The position numbers and the translations under genes were made by a program. Of a stretch of DNA of 64,000 bases, positions 11,505 to 20,646 are shown one piece after another. Numbering within the stretch: position 1 is the stretch's first letter; each line of letters starts with the position of its first letter. The stretch is taken from NCBI RefSeq assembly GCF_003286085.1, contig NW_020825289.1, positions 1,612,001-1,676,000 on the forward strand. Reading direction: 5' to 3'. Source of the DNA: Drosophila persimilis. Its lineage: Eukaryota > Arthropoda > Insecta > Diptera > Drosophilidae. The notes beneath the pieces were generated by a model, which searched no databases, had not been told where the DNA came from, and saw only the letters and a list, made by a program, of their open reading frames with translations.

Positions 11505-11865
11505 TTATTGTGTCCCGCTTTTTTGTCCGATTAGTCCGCACACCCATCCTCGCTATCATTTTGTAATACGTCGGCAAATAATGATCAGGCAATTGCCGAT
11601 TGCTTTCAAACCACCTATTCTGAGGAAAGCTACTCTGGTCATCCGTACCCATACGGTTTACCAAGGTCGAACGGCATTTTTAGTCCTTTGTTAAATGAAT
11701 GTTACCTACTTCATGATCTTCGACTAGTTAAGCCGGTGTTTACACCGGGTCCAGACGGGGTTCCAGGTTGTGTACTTAGGTACTGCGCCGAGGCTCTGTG
11801 TGGACCTTTGATTCTTCTTGCTTCCCCCCGATCTGGAAGGAATCGTTTATAATTTAACGGACACA
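11505..11865 (+). pseudogene. CR1 ORF2 fragment between endonuclease and RT
   Basis: This matches, in reverse complement, part of the CR1 ORF2 region at about 16865-17225, with short internal deletions. Recognisable translated pieces include the GPDGVPGCVLRYCAEALCGP segment that leads into the RT domain. It is flanked by DINE-1 pieces on both sides and is the inverted counterpart of the fragment that starts every monomer of the 33.7-50.6-kb array. Confidence 0.75.
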
Positions 11866-12342
11866 CCCCCTTCCGCCCCCGCAAAGGATGAAAATCTGGG
11901 GATATTCATAAATCTCAGAGACTATTAAGGCTAGAGTAACCAAATTTGGTATCCGCACTTCTGTTAGATCTCACTATAAAACGTATATCTCAAAATTTCG
12001 CCCCACCCCCCTCCTCCCACACAAAGTCCGAAAATCTGTTGCATCCACAATATTGCAGATTCGAGAAAACTAAAAACGCAGAATCTTAGAGAATGACCAT
12101 ATCTATCCGGTTGCTGAATCTGGATCAGATCAGATCATTTTTGTAGCCAAAAGCAAGAAATCAATTTGCAGTGGCTACGCAGCGTCCGACGTCACGCTCA
12201 GACTGATTTTCTGTCTCTCTCGCACTCTTTGTCGTGTCGTTTAATATTAGCGGCGTCTGACGGAGGAGAGCCATACTGACTTAGTATCGGGTATAACTGT
12301 AGAGTTGCGGTGTCCGCAGCAACTCACAACGTTCCCCCTCGT
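11866..12342 (+). mobile_element. DINE-1, 5'-truncated
   Basis: This keeps the last two internal blocks, the terminal block, the hairpin and CCCCCTCGT, ending inside BEL-A pol. The left junction (TTAACGGACACACCCC against the CR1 fragment) is the reverse complement of the junction at about 41210, 47287 and 48133. Confidence 0.8.
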
Positions 12343-13190
12343 TATTAATTAGGCTAGCTATTTCGGAACCGAATTGGATATCTTGTTGTTGTTTTACTAT
12401 TAATACTTTGGCGCTCTTAATCTCCTTCACTGTCAAAAATGAAGGAAATTCTTTCTTTTTGGTTTTGATTTGACAAAACCTCACTACATATGCAATGACT
12501 CTTTCTAGTTTATGCATACACGAATATTTTTGTAATAATTCACAAAAAATGTTATTTTTTGCTATTACCATTCTTGTGCTCACAACTAATTTTTCTTCAA
12601 TTTCCTCTTTTGGCCAATGTTCCTTAGATTTCGCCAACCATTGAGGCCCTTTCCACCAAATCTTAAAATCTTTTAGCTTATCTGCACCAATGCCCCTTGA
12701 TGCTACATCTGCTGGATTGTCTTCAGTTCTAACGTGTCCCCATTTAATTTCCTTAGTCTTTCTTACTTCGTCAGTTCGACGCCTGATAAACTTGTCTTTA
12801 TTGTCTCCATTCTTTAACCAGGCTAGAGTAATAGTAGAATCACTCCAGGCATAACACTCTACATTACTTCCAACCGCTACTTTCACACGTTGAATTAATT
12901 TTGCTAGAAGATGTGCTGCACAAAGTTCTAATTTTGGAATAGTTTTCCGATTCTTCTTTGGATTAACTTTGCTTTTGCTGGCTATTATAATTGTAGAACT
13001 ATCTACCTTGGCATACACTACGGCAGCATAAGCCTTTTCGGATGCATCGGCAAACCCATGAATTTGCATCGACTTATTGTGCTGAGAATTTAGCCATCTC
13101 GGTATCCGAATGCTCTCTAACTCTGTTAAACTATTTTTAAACGAATTCCATTCCCGAGTATCCTGTTCTGATAATTCTTCATCTCAATTT
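12343..13190 (-). pseudogene. BEL-A pol, RNase H region
   Basis: The frame from 13069 to 12281 encodes the RNase H domain that would degrade the RNA strand of the hybrid. Visible are the first Asp in GFADASEKAY, the Glu in KLELCAAHL, the next Asp in AWSDSTITL and the EDNPADVASRG motif, followed by linker toward integrase that ends in DINE-1 sequence at 12342. Integrase is absent. It is nearly identical in reverse to 23698-24374 and extends ~20 codons further than that copy before the DINE-1. Confidence 0.85.
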
Positions 13191-14104
13191 TTGTCTGCTA
13201 GCCAAAGTTTTTGAATAAACAATTTTCCGACAAGTGTCACTGGAGACAACCAGCCTAAGGGGTCATATATCTTGGCTAAGGTAGATAATACTATTCTTTT
13301 GTTATTTTTCTTAATTGGTTCATAGTGGAAATTGAACCTAAACTCGTCTTTAACCGGTTCCCATTGTAGTCCTAATGTTTTGACGGATTCATTCTCCTCG
13401 ATGGTTAATAATTTATTTTCTTGGTCATCTCTAATGCCTTCTATAATTTCTGGGATATTTGTTATCCACTTTCTTAAGTTAAACCCAACCTTATTAAACT
13501 CCCGGGTAACTTCCTTTACATGCTTTTTAGCATCCAGTATCGTGTCGGCACCTGTCATCAGGTCGTCCATATAAAAATCATTCTTTATGATTTCCCTAAT
13601 TGCTTGATTTTTGCAATTATCTGCTATTGCAACAAGCAATAGGGTGCTGAAGCTGTACCGTACGTAACGGTTGTATGTTTATAATCTTTTAACTTTTCGT
13701 TTGGATTATCTCTCCAAATTATATGCAAATATTGTTGATCGTCTTTGTCAACATTAATTTGCCGGTACATTTTTTCTATGTCCGCAGATATTACAAATGG
13801 CCATTTACGCCATTTCACCATAATATCGAAGATATCTTTTTGGACCCTTGGTCCAACCCACATGATATCATTTAAACTTTTATTGTTTGTGGTTTTTTCT
13901 GAAGCATCGAAAACCACCCTCAGCTTTGTCGTTATACTGGAATCTCATATGACTGCTTGATGGGGTAAATAATATTTCCCATCTTCTTTGGACTCTACCA
14001 TATGTCCTAAGTTTTTATATTCATGCATGAACTTTACATAATTTTTTTTTAATGTTTTATTGTTGCTGAGCTTTCTTTCTAAACTATAAAATCGCGCTAT
14101 AGCT
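13184..14104 (-). pseudogene. BEL-A pol, reverse transcriptase region
   Basis: RT is split into two frames (13917-13624 and 13639-13184) by a small deletion at about 13636 just after GTASAPY. The palm motif VISADIEKMYRQINV and the YMDD box (13562-13573) are present, followed by the LAKIYDPLGWLSPVTL thumb. A TGA replaces an Arg codon near 13950. The plus copy at 22683-23583 has the same deletion and stop, so the two form an inverted duplication of one broken ancestor. The left end (14104) abuts DINE-1. Confidence 0.85.
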
Positions 14105-14284
14105 ATAGGGGACGGACAGACGGACAGACGGACGGACGGACAGACAGACAGGGCTCAATCGACTCGGCTATTGATGCTGATCAAGAATATATATACTTTA
14201 TGGGGTCGGAAACGATTCCTTCTGGACGTTACACACATCCACTTTTACCACAAATCTAATATACCCCAATACTCATTTTGAGTA
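14105..14284 (-). mobile_element. DINE-1 5' end fragment
   Basis: Contains the tetranucleotide tract (14106-14150), the GTATATATATTCTTGATCAG block and the 5' terminal palindrome. It is cut at 14284, where it meets BEL-A LTR sequence. Confidence 0.8.
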
Positions 14285-14959
14285 CTTTGATTTCCCTCCT
14301 ATAGGAAGGAACAGAGTATAAAATAAATTAATGAAACGAGAGTTTCAATTAATAATTTGAAAAAAATACGAGCTAAACAGGCTGTATTTTTAATAGATAA
14401 CTGGGTATATCTATTGTGATCGGAGAATAAAAAAAAAAAAAAAAAAAAAATTAATGGAACGGAAGTTTCAATTAATAATTTTGAAAAATACGAGCTGGAC
14501 AGGCTGTATTTTAATAGATAACAAAATATGTATATCTATTGTAATTGAAAAATAAAAATTTTTCGCGACGGTGGCGTTTTCGAGGCCGGAACATCGAAAG
14601 AGAAAAAATAATAACCCGAAACATCGAAAGTGCTTATTGGCTAGAATTGAAAAAAAAGTGGCAAATAACTGTGACTGTGAAAAAGAAATATATAAATATA
14701 AACAATATATAATATAAACAATAACTGCAGCGACAGGAAGATCAGCGACAGCGACTTAAGCAGAGGCAACACCAGCAGCAGCGACAGCGATATCAGCAGC
14801 AGCGACGTAAGCAGAGGCAACACCAGCAGCAACAACAGCGGTATCAGCAGCAGCGACTTCAGAGGCAGCAGTAACAACAACAGAATTCATCAGCTAAGTC
14901 TCATATTTCAAATTGTTTTTAAGCCTAATTAAGTAAAAGTAAAAAAAAATTAAACTAAG
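14284..14959 (+). mobile_element. BEL-A 5' LTR end and CAG-rich leader
   Basis: This matches 27875-28168 over the LTR portion (A-tract at 14430-14450), then continues through GACGGTGGCG into a leader with CAG/CGA triplets (14725-14885) and an A-rich stretch before the gag ATG at 14960. The LTR start is missing, cut by DINE-1 at 14284. The primer-binding site probably lies just after 14570 but was not assigned to a tRNA. Confidence 0.7.
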
Positions 14960-15161
14960 ATGTTGTCGGAACAAATAATTAAGCTATTAGAGGCTCAAGC
15001 AGCGATAGCAAGGGAGATTAAAAAGATTGAAGCTGGTCATTTGACCAGCGATGTAATCCAAAGGTTAGGAGACCTTAAAAACAAAGTTACAGGCAATAAT
15101 TCTGCACTGCTAACGTATGGAGTAGTCGATCATGACTACTATAAGAGACAGCAGTACGAAA
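14960..15161 (+). pseudogene. BEL-A gag, N-terminal 67 codons
   Basis: This is the only undamaged Gag start in the window: ATG followed by MLSEQIIKLLEAQAAI and the DVIQRLGDLKNKV stretch seen in the tandem copies. The frame runs into a DINE-1 end at 15162 and resumes past the nested insertions at 20647 (IKNIEDIHKKYVESKN). The 14 or so codons after the ATG lack the deletion that breaks gag in the tandem units. Confidence 0.85.
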
Positions 15162-15212
15162 AAACGAGGGGAAACGTTGTGAGTTGCTGCGGACACCGAA
15201 ACTCTACAGTTA
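15162..15212 (-). mobile_element. DINE-1 3' terminus, left part of a split element
   Basis: 51 bp of DINE-1 end (ACGAGGGG, hairpin arms, up to ACAGTTAT). The remainder resumes at about 19901 with ATACCCGATACTAAGTCAG, so the CR1 between them was inserted into this DINE-1. A few shared bases (TAT) at the break may be a short target duplication. Confidence 0.8.
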
Positions 15213-15519
15213 TTTTTATTTATTGGACGTTGACATGCAATGACTGCATCTAACAAGAGGCGATGCAATTACTGCACCGTCAAGTGGCCCGTGTGACACC
15301 AGCAGAAGGCTGTTACGCGCGGATCCCAGGCAAAACGCAGCCCTCCTCCCGCCCAACCGACCGAGGGGCGCTGCCGCATGACGCGCGGTGCGTAGCTGAA
15401 CCAAACGCGAGCATGCAAGAAAGATAGATATTAGACTAACCTTCGAGGAAAATTAGCACTAAACTTATTAAGAAATTAAGCATGCAATAAAATACAAAAT
15501 ACAAATACCACTACAATTA
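15213..15519 (-). other. CR1 3' UTR with terminal hairpin
   Basis: Near the 3' end, TGCAATGACTGCATC (15237-15251) faces GATGCAATTACTGCA (15262-15276) across a ~10-base loop, an imperfect 12-of-15 stem. The copy at 58405-58455 forms a better 13-of-15 match, so the structure seems retained. CR1-type RTs recognise 3' UTR structures and prime on short terminal repeats. Confidence 0.6.
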
Positions 15520-18351
15520 CTAATTACTAGAAAGGTGTGTAAGGATTAGTAATTTAATAAGAGGAAGAGAATTAGTGGAGGATATAATATGGTAGAGGGA
15601 ATTATAATCCGAGCATAAGACCCTAAACGGTTCATGCAAGGAATAATTCGATCTACAAAGTGGAAGGAACAACGGTATAAAGTTTCTAGTCAGTCTAATA
15701 GGAATCGTGAAGTTTATGCGGCTCAACAGATCAGGGCTGTCTATGTCACCCCTGATCAAGTTGTGCATAAATATCACACCAAGCATTTTTCTACGGTTAA
15801 CTAAGGATGGGAGGTTTACTAATAATAGTCTACTAGAGTAAGATGGGAGTCTTACACCCGCATCCCAGTTAAGGCCCCGCAGAGCAAAGAGTAAAAAGTT
15901 TTTCTGTACTGATTCTATACGGTCCTGGTGTACTTTGTACTGAGGGCACCATACACAGGAGCCGTATTCTAAGATCGGACGAACAAGCGAGGTATAGAGA
16001 GTCTTTGTTATATAGGGGTCGTCAAATTCCTTTGACCACCTCTTTATAAACCCAAGCACGCCCATGGCCTTATTTACCATGGTAGAAATGTGTTCGGAAA
16101 ACTTTAACTTGGGATCTAACATAACACCCAGATCATCCACCAGGGTAATTCTCTCAAGAGAACCCCCAAATAGGGTGTAGGGAGCCAACAAAGGGTTAGA
16201 ACGATGAAATGTCATAACTTTGCATTTCGAGGCATTAAGGTGTAACAAGTTTGCACAACACCATGACTGAAAGCTATTGAGATCGGATTGCAAGCGAGAA
16301 TGAAATGAAAAGTCCTTGTACTGGACACAGAGTTTAACATCATCCGCATACATAAGTACTCGAGAGTATGTTATTACTGAAGGCAAGTCATTAATAAAGA
16401 GTGTGAAGAGTAAGGGGCCTAGATGGCTGCCCTGTGGTACTCCCGAAGAAACCTTTACTGGTAAAGAGAGGGAGTTTTTGAAGAGGACTCTTTGAGACCT
16501 AGAACAAAGATAGCTAGAAATCCATCTCAGGAGGTTGGGCGGAAACCCTAAAAGGTCAAGTTTATGTGCTAAAAGGGAATGGTTTACAGAGTCGAATGCT
16601 TTACTAAAGTCGGTGTAAATAACATCCGTCTGTAAGTTACCTTGAAAGCCTTTAATAATGAAAGAGGTAAACTCTAACAAGTTCGTGGTGGTTGATCGCC
16701 GCCTTATAAATCCATGCTGAGTTGGAGATATAAGTGACTTGCAGAGATGTTGCAAGTGCGGAGTTAAAACCTTCTCAAACAATTTGGGAATAGCGGATAA
16801 CTTTGCTATACCTCTATAATTTTTTGCGTCAGACTTGCTACCTTTTTTATGGAGAGGAATTATAAACGATTCCTTCCAGATTGGGGGGAAGCAAGAGGAA
16901 TCAATGGACAGGGTGAATAGTTTAAGCAATGGTCCACACAGAGCCTCGGCGCAGTACCTGAGTACACAACCTGGAACCCCGTCTGGACCCGATGAAAACA
17001 CCGGCTTAACTAGTCGAAGATCTTGAAGTAGGGAATATTCATTTAACAAGGGACTGAAAATGCCGTTCGACCTCGGTAATCCGTATGGGTACGGGTGACC
17101 AGAGTAGCGTTCCTCAGAATAGGTGGTTTGGAAAAACTGGGCAAAAAGATCGGCAATTGCCTGATCATTATTTGCCGACGTATTACAAAATGATAGCGAG
17201 GATGGGTGTGCGGACGTTCTACGCTTACTGTTTACGAAGCAGTAAAACTGTTTAGGGTCCTGAGAAAAACGTATCCTGCAACGAGATAGGTAGTTCTTAT
17301 AGCATTGAGCATTAAGAACTGAAAAGTTTGACCGAGCTATTACATAACGAGAGTGAGAAGTAGGAGAACCCACTTCTTGAAATTTTTTATAAAGTCTTGA
17401 TTTTAAGTTTTTTAGACTGGATAACTCTTTGGTAAACCAAGGGGGTTTTCCAGATCTAATCGGACAAGAAAGCGGGACACAAGAATCAAAAAATGTGCCA
17501 AGAGCATTGTAAAAAATGTTTGTGCCTTTTGTGACATCAGTGCACAAGTACAAAGCGGACCAATCAAAATCCCTAATTAGGTTATTAAGCTTCGCAAACT
17601 CGGCTTTACGAAAGCAACGGACACGTTCAGGTAGTCTACTCGACCGATCCAATACAGTTGGTCCTATGTCTAGCGACACCTCGAAAGTAGGGTGGTAGGC
17701 GTCTTCAGGTATAGTGAGCGGAAGGGCTCGGGTTAACAACACTATGGTCGGATCCGATACAAAGCATAGATCAAGCAATCGACCCAAGGAATTTTTCACA
17801 TGATTGACTTGAGACAGGGACAGGTCAAGCAAGCCGTCAACAAAGTCATGTCGTGACATGGGCACTAGGATACTAGACTCGTTTACCGAAGACCAAACAG
17901 TTCCTGGCAAGTTGAAGTCACCAAGAACTATCATACGATCTTTATCAGATAGCGAGGAAGCAACAGCGGTTAAAGCGGACAAGTGCTGCTCATAAATTGA
18001 AATATCCGAAGAAGGTGGGATATACGAGCAAGTAATGAATATAGCGAAAGCGGGAAGAATCAGTTTTACACACAGGAATTCCAGTTCCTGTTGAACTTGG
18101 ACTGTGAAGTGTTCTGACGTGAAGTAAGAGTCCACTGCAATTAGAACCCCTCCTGCACGTCGAGACGAACGGTCCTTTCTAAAAGTTGTGTACCGACCTG
18201 CCAAAACCTCGGAACTAAGAATGTCCGGCTTTAACCAGGTTTCAGTAAACACAATAACGTGGGAAGCAAATGCAACACTATCCCGGAAAAGAATGCTGAG
18301 CTTACTACGCAAGCCTCTTACATTCTGATAGGTTACTAAAAGAGAAGTTAG
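15520..18351 (-). CDS. CR1 ORF2: endonuclease and reverse transcriptase
   Basis: About 943 codons without a stop, catalysing target nicking and target-primed reverse transcription. The endonuclease occupies about residues 8-230: YQNVRGLRSK near the start, FTETWLKPD, VLGDFNLPG (GDFN at residues ~144-147) and YHPTFEV. RT spans about 470-730 with FSKAFDSVNHSLL, GVPQGSHLGPLLF and YADDVKLC (YADD near residue 668; 16339-16350). There is no ATG before about codon 140, inside the endonuclease, so I place the start at the -1 frameshift point overlapping the ORF1 stop. YADDVKL and the PHD-type ORF1 favour CR1 over the I or jockey clades. Confidence 0.88.
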   Translation of the reverse strand, partial: LTSLLVTYQNVRGLRSKLSILFRDSVAFASHVIVFTETWLKPDILSSEVLAGRYTTFRKDRSSRRAGGVLIAVDSYFTSEHFTVQVQQELEFLCVKLILPAFAIFITCSYIPPSSDISIYEQHLSALTAVASSLSDKDRMIVLGDFNLPGTVWSSVNESSILVPMSRHDFVDGLLDLSLSQVNHVKNSLGRLLDLCFVSDPTIVLLTRALPLTIPEDAYHPTFEVSLDIGPTVLDRSSRLPERVRCFRKAEFAKLNNLIRDFDWSALYLCTDVTKGTNIFYNALGTFFDSCVPLSCPIRSGKPPWFTKELSSLKNLKSRLYKKFQEVGSPTSHSRYVIARSNFSVLNAQCYKNYLSRCRIRFSQDPKQFYCFVNSKRRTSAHPSSLSFCNTSANNDQAIADLFAQFFQTTYSEERYSGHPYPYGLPRSNGIFSPLLNEYSLLQDLRLVKPVFSSGPDGVPGCVLRYCAEALCGPLLKLFTLSIDSSCFPPIWKESFIIPLHKKGSKSDAKNYRGIAKLSAIPKLFEKVLTPHLQHLCKSLISPTQHGFIRRRSTTTNLLEFTSFIIKGFQGNLQTDVIYTDFSKAFDSVNHSLLAHKLDLLGFPPNLLRWISSYLCSRSQRVLFKNSLSLPVKVSSGVPQGSHLGPLLFTLFINDLPSVITYSRVLMYADDVKLCVQYKDFSFHSRLQSDLNSFQSWCCANLLHLNASKCKVMTFHRSNPLLAPYTLFGGSLERITLVDDLGVMLDPKLKFSEHISTMVNKAMGVLGFIKRWSKEFDDPYITKTLYTSLVRPILEYGSCVWCPQYKVHQDRIESVQKNFLLFALRGLNWDAGVRLPSYSSRLLLVNLPSLVNRRKMLGVIFMHNLIRGDIDSPDLLSRINFTIPIRLTRNFIPLFLPLCRSNYSLHEPFRVLCSDYNSLYHIISSTNSLPLIKLLILTHLSSN

Positions 18352-18357
18352 TTTTTT
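18348..18357 (-). promoter_or_regulatory. Candidate -1 ribosomal frameshift site (A_AAA_AAC then UAA)
   Basis: In the ORF1 frame the last codons are CCA AAA AAC TAA. A AAA AAC matches the X_XXY_YYZ slippery heptamer, and a one-base slip back reads CTA ACT TCT, exactly the ORF2 frame. The arrangement is repeated at 52788-52797 in the second CR1 copy. I see no convincing stimulatory stem-loop within 10 bases downstream. Confidence 0.6.
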
Positions 18358-19361
18358 GGAAAGGTTGGAGCAAGACGGGAAGTTGAGGAAGAGGAAGTTG
18401 AGGTTGAGGGTGGCACGCTGGAAAGATTTGGAAGCGATATGGGGGGCCTATTCTTCTTCTTAGCCTTAAACTCCTTCACCACCAAATGCTCCGGCCAAAA
18501 TTTGGAGGAGCAAATGGTGTCAAATTGAGTTGGGGAGATGCTTATCTTAAACGACGCTATCTCCCTGGCATAAGAGAAGTTAAATTTCTCCACCTTTAAG
18601 CCCACGGCTTTTATTTTGCTTTGAATGAAAGCAGTTACATCATTAGATGTGAGGTCAGGGGCCAGCCGTGAAACAAAAACTTGTCGTTTTGGTGGGACTC
18701 CCACCAGTGGTTTAGTCACCGCAGGTCTAGTACCTGTGGTGGCAATATCCGGAGGTCCGGAACGTCTATTTACTGGTGGGATCGGGATAGACGGGACAAC
18801 TAGTGAACTTGCGGACACCACGGACACGGACGCAGCAGACGTACTTGGCTGCACATTCTCCGAGGCGATGAATTCGGCTACCGAATCTGCATCGCCAGCA
18901 GCTTTCGTTGCCTTTGGAGTGGCAAACGAGATCAACTGCTGTACACTTGGAGTGGTCGGAGTCAATTTTTCGGCGGCGCACGGCTGAGTGACGGTTGGCA
19001 CTTGCAGGTCCCGCGGAGTGACCTTTTTGCGCCTCGGAGACTCATTCAGCAGTTTTAAACCGCTAAACTGAGCCTCCATGGCTAGGAGCCGATCGTATTG
19101 GTTTTTAAAACCAACGGTCAGCTCCTTAAAGCCACTCCGCGTCTGCCTCATGAAAGCCACCATGTCTTTCTCCACCGCACGGCATGCCTCGCAACTGTAA
19201 TGCAAGCCATTACGTTTGGCTATGGCATCGCTCACGAGGCCAGAAAATCCCGCGCACTTTGCGTGGACTACGCTGTCGCAGAGCCAGCAGGGGACATTTG
19301 GCTGATCGTGAGTGATCTGCTTCTTGCAGGTTTTTTTGGCGCAGACCACAGCGAATTCCAT
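18348..19361 (-). CDS. CR1 ORF1: PHD-finger nucleic-acid-binding protein
   Basis: 337 codons from the ATG at 19361-19359 (MEFAVVCAKKTC); a longer upstream frame exists but adds only hydrophobic residues not expected in the family. Residues ~7-62 form a PHD-like zinc finger (CAKKTCKK...CWLCDSVVHAKC...CEAC). The middle is Ser/Pro/Thr-rich; from about residue 225 an RRM-like or FP-like segment follows (RQVFVSRLAPDLTSNDV...WPEHLVVKEF). The role is presumably RNA binding in the retrotransposition particle. The frame ends CCA AAA AAC TAA, a -1 frameshift signal into ORF2. Confidence 0.85.
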   Translation of the reverse strand: MEFAVVCAKKTCKKQITHDQPNVPCWLCDSVVHAKCAGFSGLVSDAIAKRNGLHYSCEACRAVEKDMVAFMRQTRSGFKELTVGFKNQYDRLLAMEAQFSGLKLLNESPRRKKVTPRDLQVPTVTQPCAAEKLTPTTPSVQQLISFATPKATKAAGDADSVAEFIASENVQPSTSAASVSVVSASSLVVPSIPIPPVNRRSGPPDIATTGTRPAVTKPLVGVPPKRQVFVSRLAPDLTSNDVTAFIQSKIKAVGLKVEKFNFSYAREIASFKISISPTQFDTICSSKFWPEHLVVKEFKAKKKNRPPISLPNLSSVPPSTSTSSSSTSRLAPTFPKN

Positions 19362-19900
19362 TTTATTTTTATTATTCAAATATTTTATTAAAATCAAAAA
19401 AATTAAAAGTTTCCAAAACAAATTGGTATCAGACCAATGTGCCAGACAACGCTCAAAGCGGAATTGGTAAGAAAAGAAAAGAGAGCAGAGTGGAGAGCGG
19501 TTATAGCGAGAGCTACTAGACAGAGAGCGCTATTGCTAAGAAAGTTGAAAGAGCGAGAGAGAGAGAACAGTTATTGAGGTTGAGGTGATAGCGAGAGAGT
19601 GATAAGACAACAAAAGCTACCAGACGAGAGCGGACTGCAATGCAATACTCACTCACTGCAACAACACAACACAACACAAGCCGACGCCGAAAAATAAAAA
19701 GTTAAATAATATTTTAACACAAATCAAAAGGCATGCACTCGCGTAAATGAATAGGTTTCCAGATTGTTGTCTGGTTAGAAAGTATATTTAGAATTTAATT
19801 AGGAAAACTCCGGCTGTTTATTCGAAACAAAAGGAAAAATGCGGAGCGCAAAACAAAAACACGTCTGATCACTACGAAAGAGAACGAATGTTAATGATAT
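19362..19900 (-). other. CR1 5' UTR / internal promoter region
   Basis: Non-coding segment upstream of ORF1, A-rich near the ATG and then rich in GAGAG/GCGAGAG runs on the plus strand (19475-19620). The 19430-19470 and 19790-19880 parts match the second CR1 copy at about 53650-53830. LINE promoters are internal and TATA-less; I see no clear start-site motif. Confidence 0.55.
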
Positions 19901-20646
19901 ATACCCGATACTAAGTCAGTATGGCTCTCCTCCGGCAGACGCCGCTAATATTAAACGACACGACAAAGAGTGCGTGCGAGAGAGACAAAAAATCAGTCTG
20001 AGCATGACGTTGGGCGCTGCGTAGCCAGTGAAAATTGATTTGTTCCTTTTGGCTATAAAAATAATCTGATCTGATCCAGATTCAGCAATCTGATAGATAT
20101 GGTCGTTATCTATGATTCTGCGTTTTTAGTTTTCTCGAATCTGCAATATTGTGGATGCAACAGATTTTCGTCCTTTGTGGGGGCGGAAGGAGGTGGGGCG
20201 AAATTCTTATATCTAACAGATCTAACAGGAGTGCGGGTACCAAATTTGGTTACTCTAGCCTTAATAGTCTCTGAGATTTGTGGTTGCCCCAGATTTTCGT
20301 CCTTTGCGGGGGCGGAAGTGGGCGGGGCAAAGTTTTGAAATATTTTTGTAGCAGTGACATATCACAGAAGTCTGGATCCAAGACATCGTTGCTCTAGCTC
20401 TTTTAGTCTTTGAGCACTAGGCGCTGAAGGGGACGGACAGACTGACGGACGGACGGACGGACGGACGGACGGACGGACAGACGGACAGACGGACAGCCAG
20501 ACAGTGCTCAATCAACTGGGCTATTGCTGCTTATCAAGAATATATATACTTTATGGGGTCGGAAACGATTCCTTCTCGACGTTACACACATTAATTTTCA
20601 CCACAAATCTAATATACCCCAATACTCATTTTGAGTATCGGGTATA
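19901..20646 (-). mobile_element. DINE-1, right part of the element split by CR1
   Basis: Continues the DINE-1 begun at 15162-15212 and ends GGTATA at 20646, directly before gag resumes. It has lost one internal block (only ~745 bp), and its tetranucleotide tract (20430-20500) is the longest in the window. Confidence 0.8.

Larger units (their letters stand above)
15213..19900 (-). mobile_element. CR1-clade LINE, apparently full length
   Basis: About 4.7 kb in minus orientation: 5' UTR (19900-19362), PHD-finger ORF1 (19361-18348), ORF2 with apurinic-type endonuclease and RT (18351-15520), 3' UTR ending in an AATAAATAAAA-like tail at 15213-15225. It sits inside DINE-1, itself inside BEL-A gag. 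Both ORFs are free of stops, so this is the best candidate in the window for a recently active element. Three further CR1 regions (28168, 51947 and 56741 onward) are truncated or decayed. Confidence 0.85.

Noticed and set aside
11392..11694. 100-codon ORF and its relatives at 28294, 34001, 39473, 41380, 46610, 47456 and 48302
   Set aside because: Each crosses a DINE-1 B tail and antisense or out-of-frame CR1 sequence; they exist only because the composite was duplicated.
20430..20500. Regular GGAC/AGAC repeats that could look like a CRISPR-type or satellite array
   Set aside because: It is a tetranucleotide microsatellite at a fixed position inside DINE-1, of different length in each copy, without spacers.
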